From Halostella limicola (GTDB taxonomy: Archaea; Halobacteriota; Halobacteria; Halobacteriales; Natronoarchaeaceae): a stretch of DNA of 64,000 nucleotides. A program made the translations under genes and the position numbers. Shown piece by piece: positions 1 to 8,173 of this stretch (positions are counted from its first letter, which is position 1; the number at the start of each line of letters is the position of its first letter). The DNA lies in assembly GCF_003675875.1 (NCBI RefSeq), contig NZ_RCDI01000001.1:248001-312000 (forward strand). Reading direction: 5' to 3'. Under the pieces are notes generated by a model, which was not told where the DNA came from, did not search any database, and saw only the letters and a list, made by a program, of their open reading frames with translations.

Positions 1-525
1 GTTGACGCCGTCGGCCCGCGCCTCCACCGCGCCGTGCCGGTAAGTCGCCGCGCCGGCGTCGACGACGCCGGTCGCCACGACCGCCGCAGCGGCGCCGGCG
101 ACGGTGCCGTCGACGGGCGTCGGCACGACGTTGTTCGTCCCCGTCGAGACGCTGACCATCGGCACATCCCCGAGTTCGAGCGCGGCGTCGCGGCTCGTCC
201 CGTCCCCGCCGAGCACCACGACGACGTCCGCCCGATCGCGGAAGTGCGCGGCCGCGCGCCGCGTGTCCGCCGCCGACTCCTCGACCGGCATCTCCACCTG
301 CTCGACCGATAGCCCTGCCGGCGCCTCCGCGACGGCGTGGTCGGCGATCCCGGTCCGGTCCGGCATCAGCTCGACGTCGGGCGGGTCGTCGACGAACGTC
401 AGGCCGTCGAGCACGCACTCGGCGACCCGGCGCTTCGCGTGGTTGTCGACGACGCTCGCGCCGCCCGTGAGGCGGCGGATGTCGCGACCGGCCGCGGGGT
501 TGACGACGAGTCCGACGCGGGCCAC
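1..525 (-). CDS. AcoX-like ATP-NAD kinase-fold protein (C-terminus beyond window)
   Basis: The reverse strand reads open from a GTG at 525 to the window edge, giving 175 residues with no stop. The product starts MARVGLVVNPAAGRD and carries a GGDGTSRD motif followed by STGTNN. These are the diphosphate-binding and NAD-site signatures of the NAD-kinase/diacylglycerol-kinase fold. Proteins of this type (AcoX) are commonly encoded beside acetoin or other 2-oxoacid dehydrogenase genes, and their biochemical role is unclear. Here the GTG lies 5 nt after the E1 beta stop, so it is the third gene of the operon. The gene is cut by the left edge, so length and C-terminus are unknown. Confidence 0.8.
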   Translation of the reverse strand, partial: MARVGLVVNPAAGRDIRRLTGGASVVDNHAKRRVAECVLDGLTFVDDPPDVELMPDRTGIADHAVAEAPAGLSVEQVEMPVEESAADTRRAAAHFRDRADVVVVLGGDGTSRDAALELGDVPMVSVSTGTNNVVPTPVDGTVAGAAAAVVATGVVDAGAATYRHGAVEARADGVN

Positions 526-530
526 GGGGA

Positions 531-1532
531 TCAGGCGATCCGCTCGATGGCGTCCCGGACCCCCTCGCCGTCGGGCAGGACTTCCTGTTCCAGCGGCGGA
601 CTGAACGGCATGTGTGTGTCGGGCGTGCCGACGCGCTGGATGGGGGCGTCGAGGCTGTAGAACCCGTTCTCCATCACGCGCGTCGCGACCTCGGCGTGGA
701 TGCCGTACGAGAGCGGGCTCTCGTCGGCCACCACGAGGCGGCCGGTCTTCCGGACGCTCTCGACGATCGTCTCGGTGTCTAGCGGGTACAGCGACCGCGG
801 GTCGATCACCTCGACGCTCGTCTCGGCGTCGAGGCGCTCGGCCACGTCCAGCGACTCGCCGACGAGGCGCTGGGTCGCCACGACGGTCACGTCCTCGCCC
901 TCGCGCTCCACGTTGGCCTCGCCGATGGGCACCGTGAAGTCCTCGTCGGTCGGCACCTCCCCTTCCTGCTCGTAGATCATCTTGTTCTCGAAGACGAACA
1001 CGGGGTCGTCGGAGCGGACGGCGGCCTTCGTCAGCCCCTTCGCGCTCGCGGGCGTCCCCGGCGCGACGGCCTTGAGGCCGGGGAAGTGCGCGATCCAGGC
1101 GTGGACGGTGCCGGAGTGCTGGCTGGCCGCGCCCATGCCGCCGCCCTCCGTCGTGCGGACGGTGACGGGCATCTCGGTCTTCCCGCCGAACATGTAGCGC
1201 ATCTTCGCCATCTGGTTCATCGTCTGCTCCATCGAGACGCCCATGAAGTCAGAGAACATGATCTCGACGACCGGCCGCGTCCCGGTCGCCGCCGCACCGG
1301 TCGCCGCGCCGACGAAACCGGCCTCGGCGATCGGCGTGTCGCGGACGCGCTCCTCGCCGAACTCCTCGTAGAGACCGCCAGTCACCTCGAGGACGCCACC
1401 GAACAGGCCGACGTCCTCGCCCATGACGTACACGTCCTCGTCGCGCTCCATCTCCTCGCGCAGGGCCTGTCGGATCGCCTCGCGGACGGTTCTGGTCTCG
1501 GTCTGTTGCTCGAGCTCCGCCTGAGCGGTCAT
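531..1532 (-). CDS. 2-oxoacid (acetoin or branched-chain) dehydrogenase E1 component, beta subunit
   Basis: This 333-residue protein pairs with E1 alpha to form the thiamine-diphosphate-dependent decarboxylase of a 2-oxoacid dehydrogenase complex in the cytoplasm. The family block GEDVGLFGG is at residues 38-46. DTPIAEAGFVG follows near residues 65-74, and its Glu70 matches the glutamate that activates the cofactor in E1 beta subunits. Length is normal for the family. The ATG overlaps the E1 alpha stop by 4 nt (ATGA), so the two are translationally coupled. The AcoX-like neighbour favours acetoin, but branched-chain 2-oxoacids are an equal alternative from sequence alone. Confidence 0.92.
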   Translation of the reverse strand: MTAQAELEQQTETRTVREAIRQALREEMERDEDVYVMGEDVGLFGGVLEVTGGLYEEFGEERVRDTPIAEAGFVGAATGAAATGTRPVVEIMFSDFMGVSMEQTMNQMAKMRYMFGGKTEMPVTVRTTEGGGMGAASQHSGTVHAWIAHFPGLKAVAPGTPASAKGLTKAAVRSDDPVFVFENKMIYEQEGEVPTDEDFTVPIGEANVEREGEDVTVVATQRLVGESLDVAERLDAETSVEVIDPRSLYPLDTETIVESVRKTGRLVVADESPLSYGIHAEVATRVMENGFYSLDAPIQRVGTPDTHMPFSPPLEQEVLPDGEGVRDAIERIA

Positions 1533-2575
1533 GAGGAATCACCTCCCTTCGCGCCGCCGTCGGCGCGTGGCCTGTTCGCGAACGCTTCGATCTCCGGCAC
1601 CGGTTCGCCGAACATGTCCTCGTACGCCTCCTCCGGGGCGGGCGGTTCGGCCTCCTGCGCGTACTCGACCGCGTCGGCGATCGTCGCCTCGACCTCAGCC
1701 CGCAGGTCCTCGAACTCCTCCTCGGTGAGTTCGCCGCGGTCGATCAGCCGCCCTTTGAACGACTCGATGGCGTCCCGCTGCTTCCACCGCTCGATCTCGT
1801 CCTCGTCGCGGTACGGCTGTTCGTCGCCCTCGTAGTGGCCGCGGTACCGGTACGTCTCGGCCTCGATGAACGTCGGCCCGTCGCCGGCACGGGCTCGCTT
1901 GCGCGCCTCCTCCACCGCCTCGGCGACTGCCGTCACGTCCATCCCGTCGACCGTCACGCCGGGGATGTCGTACGCCCCCGCGGTGTCGCTGAGGTTGTCG
2001 ACGTTGTGCTGCTTCTCGACCGGCGTCCCCTCGCCGTACTGGTTGTTCTCGACGAGGAAGATCGCCGGCAGGTCCCACGTGGACGCCAGGTTCACGGCCT
2101 CGTGGACCTGTCCCTGCGCGACCGCGCCGTCGCCGAGGAAGCCCAGCGCGACCTCGTCGCGGTCCTGATAGTCGATGGTGAGCGCCGCGCCAGTCGCCAT
2201 CGGCGGGCCTGCGCCGACGATGCCGTTCGCGCCGAGCATCCCGGACTCGACGTCGGCGATGTGCATCGATCCGCCCTTCCCGTTGCAGTAGCCGTCGCGC
2301 TTCCCGAACAGTTCGGCCATCATCAAGTCGGGGTCCAGTCCCTTCGCGATGCAGTGGCCGTGTCCCCGATGGGTGCTGGCGATGTAGTCGTCCGGGTCGA
2401 GCGCGGCGCACGCGCCGACTCCGACGGCCTCCTCGCCGATGTAGAGGTGGACGAACCCCGGGATCTCCCCGTCGGCGAAGTACTCGCCGGCCGTCGTGTC
2501 GAACTCCCGTATCGTCAGCATCCGACGCAACGCCTCCCGTCGACCCTCCTCTGTCTCTAACGTGTAGTCGGACAT
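1529..2575 (-). CDS. 2-oxoacid (acetoin or branched-chain) dehydrogenase E1 component, alpha subunit
   Basis: This is a 348-residue E1 alpha subunit that binds thiamine diphosphate. The loop THRGHGHCIAKG is at residues 68-79, and the cofactor motif runs from GDG (148-150) to NN (177-178). The N-terminal TIREFDTTAGEYFADGEI block is typical of single-chain E1 alpha proteins. It is the first gene of the operon E1 alpha, E1 beta, AcoX-like. The E2 and E3 genes are not in the window and would be expected beyond the left edge. Upstream lie an AT-rich element (2603-2612) and an inverted repeat (2581-2593) that may be an operator. Substrate specificity cannot be read from the sequence. Confidence 0.92.
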   Translation of the reverse strand: MSDYTLETEEGRREALRRMLTIREFDTTAGEYFADGEIPGFVHLYIGEEAVGVGACAALDPDDYIASTHRGHGHCIAKGLDPDLMMAELFGKRDGYCNGKGGSMHIADVESGMLGANGIVGAGPPMATGAALTIDYQDRDEVALGFLGDGAVAQGQVHEAVNLASTWDLPAIFLVENNQYGEGTPVEKQHNVDNLSDTAGAYDIPGVTVDGMDVTAVAEAVEEARKRARAGDGPTFIEAETYRYRGHYEGDEQPYRDEDEIERWKQRDAIESFKGRLIDRGELTEEEFEDLRAEVEATIADAVEYAQEAEPPAPEEAYEDMFGEPVPEIEAFANRPRADGGAKGGDSS

Positions 2576-2580
2576 GACTC

Positions 2581-2593
2581 GTTACTTGGTAAC
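2581..2593. promoter_or_regulatory. Inverted repeat in the E1 alpha promoter region
   Basis: GTTAC and GTAAC flank a 3-nt spacer just 6 nt upstream of the E1 alpha ATG, between it and the AT-rich stretch at 2603-2612. The position fits an operator overlapping the transcription start. The regulator is unknown. Confidence 0.35.
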
Positions 2594-2676
2594 AATTAAC
2601 GCGATAATAATTCTAATGGACGTTCAGGATAGATAACGAACCTTAGAAGTGACACGTCGGCTCGGAGAACGGGAAG

Positions 2677-4122
2677 TCAGTCGTCGGCGACCGGCGACTC
2701 GGGGCGGAACGACCGGCTGATCGACTTCCACTTCCCGGTCGAGAACCGCTGGTAGTTGATCGCCGCCGGCGCGGCCGTCTCCGCGACGAACGAGAGGTAG
2801 AGCCCGGCGATACCGAGCGACGAGGTCGCGCCGAGGTACGCCACCGGGATCGCGCAGCCGAACATCCCGATCGCCTGGCTGTAGAACGGCCAGCGGGTGT
2901 CGCCGCTTGCGTCCAGCGCGCCCGCGGTCGCGCCCTTGACGGCCTGCGGGAGCGACGCGACGCAGGCCGCGTAGACGAACGCCACCGCGTAGGGGACCGA
3001 CGGGTCGCCGGCGTCGCCGACGAACGAGACGACGATGGGGTGGGCGAGCGCTCCGACGACCGCCGCCGCGACGGCGTAGGTGGCCGTCGAGAAGCGGACG
3101 ATGTCGCGGCCGTACGCCTCCGCGGTCCGCTCGTCGCCGCCGCCGAGCTCCTGTCCGACGAGGCTGCTCGCGGCCAGACCGAAGCCCCAGCCGGGCGTGT
3201 TCATGATCCCCCAGATCCGCCGGGCGATGACGTACCCGGCGACGACCGTCGGCCCGAACAGCCCGACGATGGCGAGCATGGGGAACTTCGCGACGGTCCA
3301 CACCGAGTTCCGCCCGACGACCGGCAGCCCGATCCGAACGATGTCGCGGAGCGTCGGTCGGTCGGCGTACCGTCCTCCGAAGTCGACCTGCACCGGGAGG
3401 TCGCCGGCGAGGGGGAGTCGCCCGGCTGCGAGGCCGGCGGCGAACGCGGCCGTGACGAGGACGTTCGCCAGCACGGTGCCCATCGCCGCGCCGACCACGC
3501 CCATCCCGAGGCCGAAGACGAGGACGGCGTTGATGGCGATGTTCGACAGCGCGCCGCCCGACCGGACCAGCATCGGCGTCCACGCGTCGTCGACGCCGAT
3601 GTAGATGCGGCTCCCGACGAGGTTCAGTCCGGCGAACGGGACGCCGAACGCGAGCACGCGGAGGTAGTCCGCGCCGTAGGCCACGGTCGCGGGGTCGTCG
3701 GTCATCACGCCGATCAGCGGTTCGGGAAATAGGTAGAACGCCCCCGCGACGGGCAGCGTCACCGCGAGCACGACCGCAACGCTCGACCGGATCGCCAGCC
3801 CGAGGTCGTCGTACGCCTCGGCGCCGTAGCGCTGGGAGACCAGGGCGATGGTGCCGGCGGCGAACCCGCCGCCCAGCGAGAACGCGAGCCCCCAGTACGG
3901 CGTCGCGAAGCCGACCCCTGCGATAGCGACGGGACCCAGCGCTAACCCCACCATCGCCACGTCGACGGCGTTTTTCGACATGCGCGCGATACCGGTGACG
4001 ATCCGCGGCCACGCCAGGTCCGTCGTCCGGCGCGCCCGCTCGCCGGAGATCAGGCCGACGCGGGCGAGCGCGAGACCGATGTAGAGGATGAGCGCGCGGA
4101 ACGGGTTCGGCAGACGTCTCAC
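2677..4122 (-). CDS. MATE-family multidrug/cation exporter
   Basis: From the GTG at 4122 the protein has 481 residues, normal for the MATE family, and about twelve hydrophobic segments. The early block WPRIVTGIARMSKNAVDVAMVG and a second half-repeat near WTVAKFPMLAIVG match haloarchaeal MATE antiporters, which couple drug or metabolite export to sodium or proton entry at the cell membrane. A TTG at 4149 in the same frame would add nine residues but is a poor start. The AT-rich stretch at 4124-4135 sits too near the GTG to be a normal TATA box for a leaderless message, so the start is uncertain. The gene stands alone and the substrate is unknown. Confidence 0.87.
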   Translation of the reverse strand: MRRLPNPFRALILYIGLALARVGLISGERARRTTDLAWPRIVTGIARMSKNAVDVAMVGLALGPVAIAGVGFATPYWGLAFSLGGGFAAGTIALVSQRYGAEAYDDLGLAIRSSVAVVLAVTLPVAGAFYLFPEPLIGVMTDDPATVAYGADYLRVLAFGVPFAGLNLVGSRIYIGVDDAWTPMLVRSGGALSNIAINAVLVFGLGMGVVGAAMGTVLANVLVTAAFAAGLAAGRLPLAGDLPVQVDFGGRYADRPTLRDIVRIGLPVVGRNSVWTVAKFPMLAIVGLFGPTVVAGYVIARRIWGIMNTPGWGFGLAASSLVGQELGGGDERTAEAYGRDIVRFSTATYAVAAAVVGALAHPIVVSFVGDAGDPSVPYAVAFVYAACVASLPQAVKGATAGALDASGDTRWPFYSQAIGMFGCAIPVAYLGATSSLGIAGLYLSFVAETAAPAAINYQRFSTGKWKSISRSFRPESPVADD

Positions 4123-4239
4123 GAATATGTATTTCGAACCGAAACACAAGTACCTTTCAGAAGCGGACGGCTGTGTGACGATGTGACGCGGTCGAAAACG
4201 GCGGTTCCGCGGACGTCCTTGCGAACAGGAGAACGTCAG

Positions 4240-5019
4240 TCAGACTCCCGTCTCGAGCGGCCCGTCCGCTTTCTCCCACTCCGTGAGGCTCCCCTCGTAG
4301 AACGCGACGTCCTCGTAGCCGAGATGCCGCAGGACGACGTACGTGTGGCTGATCCGTCGCGCGGTGTTGCAGTAGAGGATTACGCGGCGGTCGGGCGTGA
4401 CCCCGTACGACCCGAGTATTTCCTCCAGTTCGTCGCGCGGCTTGAGTCCCCGCGTCTCGTCGTCGACGAGTTCCTTCCAGTCGAGGTTGACGGCACCGGG
4501 GATGTGGCCGTCCTCGAACTCCCAGTCGTCGCGGGTGTCGACGAGGACGGCGTCCGTGTCGATCGCCGCCTCGACAGCGGCCTGGTCGATGAGGATGGAG
4601 TCTTCCGGCGGCGTCGCCGCGTACTCCGTCGGGGCCACCTCGGGTACGTCCGTCGTCGTCTCGTGCTCTAGGTTCCACGCGCTGTAGTCGCCGTCGAGCA
4701 GGCGGACGTCGCCGTGGCCGTAGATCTCCGCGGTGACGAGAAAGCGCGCCGCGAACACGCCGTGGGTGTCGTCGTAGGCTACGACGGTGTCGTCGGCCGC
4801 GACGCCGGCCTCGCTCATGAGGGCGGCGAAGGCGTCCGCGCCGGGGAGCATCCCCGGCGTCTCCTCGCTCTCGCTCCGGAACTCGTCGAACGGGACGTTC
4901 ACCGCGCCCGGGACGTGCCCGATCCCGTCGTACTCCCAGGCGTCCCGCACGTCGACGATGGTCACCTCGTCGAGATGGTCGGCCAGCCACTCCCGCGAGA
5001 CGACGATGTCGTCGGTCAT
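4240..5019 (-). CDS. Tandem-rhodanese sulfurtransferase (thiosulfate sulfurtransferase type)
   Basis: This 259-residue cytoplasmic protein has two rhodanese domains. Each has the DVRDxWE...GHIPGAVN type motif (first near residues 22-40, second in the C-terminal half). The C-terminal domain carries the probable sulfur-accepting cysteine in LYCNTARRISH. The loop CNTARR is not the common CRxGxR form, so donor and acceptor preference may differ from classic thiosulfate sulfurtransferases. The ATG at 5019 is preferred over an in-frame GTG at 5037 because homologues start like MTDDIVVSREWLADHL. It is transcribed away from a second rhodanese gene at 5299. Confidence 0.88.
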   Translation of the reverse strand: MTDDIVVSREWLADHLDEVTIVDVRDAWEYDGIGHVPGAVNVPFDEFRSESEETPGMLPGADAFAALMSEAGVAADDTVVAYDDTHGVFAARFLVTAEIYGHGDVRLLDGDYSAWNLEHETTTDVPEVAPTEYAATPPEDSILIDQAAVEAAIDTDAVLVDTRDDWEFEDGHIPGAVNLDWKELVDDETRGLKPRDELEEILGSYGVTPDRRVILYCNTARRISHTYVVLRHLGYEDVAFYEGSLTEWEKADGPLETGV

Positions 5020-5265
5020 ACGCGCCGCTACGGACACCGCGACTTTAGGGTTCCCGGTAGCGTCGGTCCCTAGGTGCGCTCGGAGCTACCCGCAATACTG
5101 ACCGGCTTTCCGCGGCTGTTAGACGGATGATAACTACGACGTCGCGAACGGTCCGTCTGACGGTCGGTCTGTCCCCTCTCCGGATCGCGGGCCGGGCGCC
5201 CGCGAGAACGCCGGCAAGTATCTCCTCGACGACGGGGGCGAGGCGGTACCTGCCGAAGGTGCAGT

Positions 5266-5273
5266 CTCTATAA
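5266..5273 (+). promoter_or_regulatory. TATA element of the 5299 sulfurtransferase
   Basis: TCTATAAG is centred about 29 nt before the ATG at 5299. This is the spacing of a haloarchaeal core promoter with a leaderless transcript. Confidence 0.6.
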
Positions 5274-5298
5274 GAGATGCGCGAGTAGTCTAGCGCGT

Positions 5299-6165
5299 AT
5301 GAGCGAAAGCGACTACGCGAACGACGTGCTCGTATCGGCCGACTGGGTCGAAGAGCACCTCGACGAGTTCCAGAGCGACGACCCCGAGTACCGGCTGGTC
5401 GAAGTCGACGTCGACACCGAGGCGTACGACGAGGGCCACGCCCCCGGCGCGATCGGCTTCAACTGGGAGACCCAACTGCAGGACCAGACCCAGCGCGACA
5501 TCCTCGACAAGGACGACTTCGAGGACCTCCTCGGCAGCCACGGCATCAGCGACGACTCCACCGTCGTCCTGTACGGCGATAACTCCAACTGGTTCGCCGC
5601 CTACGCCTACTGGCAGTTCCAGTACTACGGTCACGACGACGTCCGCCTGCTCGACGGCGGCCGCGACTACTGGGTCGAGAACGACTACCCGCTCACGGAC
5701 GAGGTCCCGGAGTTCTCCGCGGTCGACTACGAGGCGTCCGGCCCGCGCGAGTCCATCCGCGCCTACCGCGACGACGTCGAGAAGGCGATCGACCGCGGCG
5801 TCCCGCTCGTCGACGTCCGCTCTCCCGAGGAGTTCAGCGGCGAGGTCCTCGCCCCGCCGGGCCTCCAGGAGACCGCCCAGCGCGGCGGCCACATCCCCGG
5901 CGCGAAGAACATCTCGTGGGCCGCTGTTACTAACGACGACGGCACGTTCAAGACCCGCGAAGAACTCACAGAGCTCTACGGCGAGGAAGGCATCGACGGC
6001 GAGGGCACGACCGTCGCATACTGCCGCATCGGCGAGCGCTCGTCGGTCGCGTGGTTCGCGCTGCACGAGCTGCTCGGGTACGAAGATACGGTGAACTACG
6101 ACGGCTCGTGGACCGAGTGGGGCAATCTCGTCGACGCGCCGATCGAGACCGGTAGCGGGGAGTAG
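5299..6165 (+). CDS. Thiosulfate/3-mercaptopyruvate sulfurtransferase (tandem rhodanese)
   Basis: This 288-residue two-domain rhodanese starts VLVSADWVEEHLDEF. An inactive-type N-terminal domain contains GHAPGAIGFNWE. The C-terminal domain has LVDVRSPEEFSGE, then GGHIPGAKNISW, and the active-site loop YCRIGERSSVAW with the catalytic Cys. The CRIGERS loop matches well-characterised archaeal and bacterial thiosulfate sulfurtransferases, which move sulfane sulfur from thiosulfate to acceptors such as cyanide or thiols. A TATA element lies upstream, and a T-run after the stop probably ends the transcript. Its divergent partner at 4240-5019 is a related paralogue with a different catalytic loop. 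Confidence 0.93.
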   Translation: MSESDYANDVLVSADWVEEHLDEFQSDDPEYRLVEVDVDTEAYDEGHAPGAIGFNWETQLQDQTQRDILDKDDFEDLLGSHGISDDSTVVLYGDNSNWFAAYAYWQFQYYGHDDVRLLDGGRDYWVENDYPLTDEVPEFSAVDYEASGPRESIRAYRDDVEKAIDRGVPLVDVRSPEEFSGEVLAPPGLQETAQRGGHIPGAKNISWAAVTNDDGTFKTREELTELYGEEGIDGEGTTVAYCRIGERSSVAWFALHELLGYEDTVNYDGSWTEWGNLVDAPIETGSGE

Positions 6166-6177
6166 TCGGTATCACTG

Positions 6178-6183
6178 TTTTTT
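6178..6183 (+). terminator. Oligo-T terminator after the sulfurtransferase
   Basis: Six consecutive T residues start 12 nt after the stop codon at 6165. Archaeal RNA polymerase commonly terminates at such U-tracts. It also marks the last GC-rich gene before the glycan island. Confidence 0.4.
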
Positions 6184-6334
6184 CTGCCTGAATACGGGGG
6201 CTCTCGTCCGAATGGGCTCCTGTATCGTACCGATATTGCAGTATATACCGGTGACGTCAGCCGCGGGCAGTAGATGCCCGTTTCCTCCCTCAGAACGAAG
6301 TTCATTTTTCACTGCTCCGCTATCCACTAACTAG

Positions 6335-7162
6335 ATGGACGGACAGGACTACGCGTTCTCGGTGCTCCTCCCGACGTATATGAACGACGACGCTGCCGAA
6401 CTGGAGTCGGCTCTCGAAAGTATTCTACAACAGACGAATAGGCCTGACGAGGTTCTGGTTATCAAAGACGGTCCGGTTCCTACGTCCCTCGAAGAAACAA
6501 TCGACACCTTCGAGAGGGACTTCCCGTCGATCATCGACTCGATTCAACTCCCAACTAACAAAGGGCTCGGAAATGCGCTCCGGGTCGGTGTCAAAGAAGC
6601 TTCCCACGGTATTGTCGCTCGGATGGACGCAGACGATATTTCCGTGCCGACCCGATTCGAGCGCCAGTCTGAATTCCTTGCAACGCATCCCGAAGTCGAT
6701 ATCGTCGGTGGTCAGATCGCCGAGTTCGATGGCGATCCAGAGAATATAGTCGGTCGGAGAGAGGTTCCGACGGAACACGAATCGATCGAATCTATGGCTC
6801 GGTTCCGTAGTCCAATGAATCACGGGACAGTGATGTTTCGCAAATCTGCCGTACTAAGTTCGGGGAACTACCGGCCAGTCGACCGCATGGAGGATTACGA
6901 TCTCTGGATCCGGATGCTGCTTGGCGGTGCCAAGTTCGCGAACCTCCCGGAAGTTCTGGTGAAGGTCCGAGCCGGTGAGTACTTGTACGGACGTAGAGGA
7001 GGGCTAGAATACGCACGCGAAGAAGCCCGCACTCAACTCGAGTTCTATCAACAGGGATTCACGTCGCTACCGGTGTTCCTATTCAACGCGACGACGCGGG
7101 TCAGTCTACGGCTTGTCCCGAACTCGGTTCGTAGCCTTATTTATCGAACCCTCGCACGATAA
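6335..7162 (+). CDS. Family 2 glycosyltransferase
   Basis: This 275-residue GT-A fold glycosyltransferase has the start FSVLLPTYMNDDAAELESAL and the metal/nucleotide-sugar motif DADD at residues 98-101 (within VARMDADD). The acceptor-side segment MEDYDLWIRM lies in the C-terminal half. There is no clear membrane span, so it probably works at the inner face of the membrane, adding one sugar from a nucleotide donor to a lipid-linked glycan. It is the first gene of the island and converges on the GT4 gene at 7172 with 9 nt between the stops. An AT-rich element near 6300-6309 could be the promoter. Donor and acceptor are unknown. Confidence 0.88.
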   Translation: MDGQDYAFSVLLPTYMNDDAAELESALESILQQTNRPDEVLVIKDGPVPTSLEETIDTFERDFPSIIDSIQLPTNKGLGNALRVGVKEASHGIVARMDADDISVPTRFERQSEFLATHPEVDIVGGQIAEFDGDPENIVGRREVPTEHESIESMARFRSPMNHGTVMFRKSAVLSSGNYRPVDRMEDYDLWIRMLLGGAKFANLPEVLVKVRAGEYLYGRRGGLEYAREEARTQLEFYQQGFTSLPVFLFNATTRVSLRLVPNSVRSLIYRTLAR

Positions 7163-7171
7163 CCGGGGTAA

Positions 7172-8170
7172 CTACTCTTCCAACATTGTCTCCCAGAGTT
7201 CTACGTGATGTACTGCCTGCCGTTGACGGTAGTCCGACATCCGGTCACGGGCCCGTTTGCTTAATTCCACTCGAAGCCCCGGGTTTTCGAGCAACGTTTG
7301 GACGCTTTCGGCGATCTCCGTTGGCGTCGGTGGAACGACGATACCAGCGTCGCCGACTGCCTCTGGGATCCCCCCCGTATCGCTGGCGATCACAGGTAGG
7401 CCAGCGGCTTCGGCTTCCAGCACTGTCATCGCCAGGGAATCTAAATAACTGACGTATACGAAGATATCTCCGTTCGAAAGCAGATCTGTCACGTCGTCTC
7501 TAAAGCCGAGTACTTCTATCCGATCGGCGTATTCGTACGAATCGACAAATTCTTTCAGAGCAGTAAGGCTCTGACCGCCGCCTGCTATGCGATATTTGAT
7601 ATCGTAGTCCGGGAATACGTGCTCTAACGACCGCAACACTGTCTTCACTCCGTTCAGCTTTTCCTCGTAGCGCAGATTCGTTACCGTGAGTAGTTCTAAA
7701 GTGTCTGAGTTATCTGTACTGTATTCTGACGAGAAACGACTCACATCGAAAACCGGCTTTGCGTAGCGCCAGTTGGTGAGGGGAAAGTGGGGCTGTAACT
7801 GCCTTCGTGATTCCCGACTTACGAAGATAACTCCATCAGCTCGAGAGAACACGAAACCGGCGATTGATTTGATGCCTCGCGATACGAGAGGACCATACTG
7901 GCCGTGCGTGTTCAGATAGTCGGCCCAACCCTGGATGTCCAGAACGTGTGGAACGTTCAAAAACTCGCTCGCTAGGCTGGCTACGGCCCCCTTACGTAAT
8001 GCTTCATCAGTCTGGATGAGATCATATTTGTCCTTTTTCAATGTCGACAATAGATCAATCCCAGCGCCGTCGACTACTTCTGCCGTCACCCTAAAGGACA
8101 GATCCTCTATCGTTGTAGCGAGGGATTCTGCATATCTTTGGTGTTGATAGCAGAGAGCAACTGTTGGCAC
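7172..8170 (-). CDS. Family 4 (GT-B) glycosyltransferase
   Basis: This 332-residue protein has a two-Rossmann GT-B layout. The C-terminal half starts LLTVTNLRYEEKLNGVKTVL, then has a FRDDVTDLLSNGDIFVYVS block and the donor-binding segment SLAMTVLEAEAAGLPVIASD followed by TGGIPEAVG. This is the GT4 signature for nucleotide-sugar binding. It starts with GTG at 8170, three nt after the TAA of the phosphodiesterase-like gene at 8174, so the two are co-transcribed and probably coupled. The protein is slightly shorter than many GT4 enzymes, with a compact N-terminal acceptor domain. Role: adding a sugar to the island's glycan. Confidence 0.87.
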   Translation of the reverse strand: MPTVALCYQHQRYAESLATTIEDLSFRVTAEVVDGAGIDLLSTLKKDKYDLIQTDEALRKGAVASLASEFLNVPHVLDIQGWADYLNTHGQYGPLVSRGIKSIAGFVFSRADGVIFVSRESRRQLQPHFPLTNWRYAKPVFDVSRFSSEYSTDNSDTLELLTVTNLRYEEKLNGVKTVLRSLEHVFPDYDIKYRIAGGGQSLTALKEFVDSYEYADRIEVLGFRDDVTDLLSNGDIFVYVSYLDSLAMTVLEAEAAGLPVIASDTGGIPEAVGDAGIVVPPTPTEIAESVQTLLENPGLRVELSKRARDRMSDYRQRQAVHHVELWETMLEE

Positions 8171-8173
8171 GGT

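Noticed and set aside
2624..4147. An Arg-rich frame of about 500 codons overlapping the MATE gene
   Set aside because: It is a shifted frame of the same DNA and strand, with highly basic, low-complexity content unlike real haloarchaeal proteins.
6166..6334. Attachment site or direct repeat at the left end of the glycan island
   Set aside because: Short shared strings such as GCTATCC occur near both ends, but they are too short to separate from chance.
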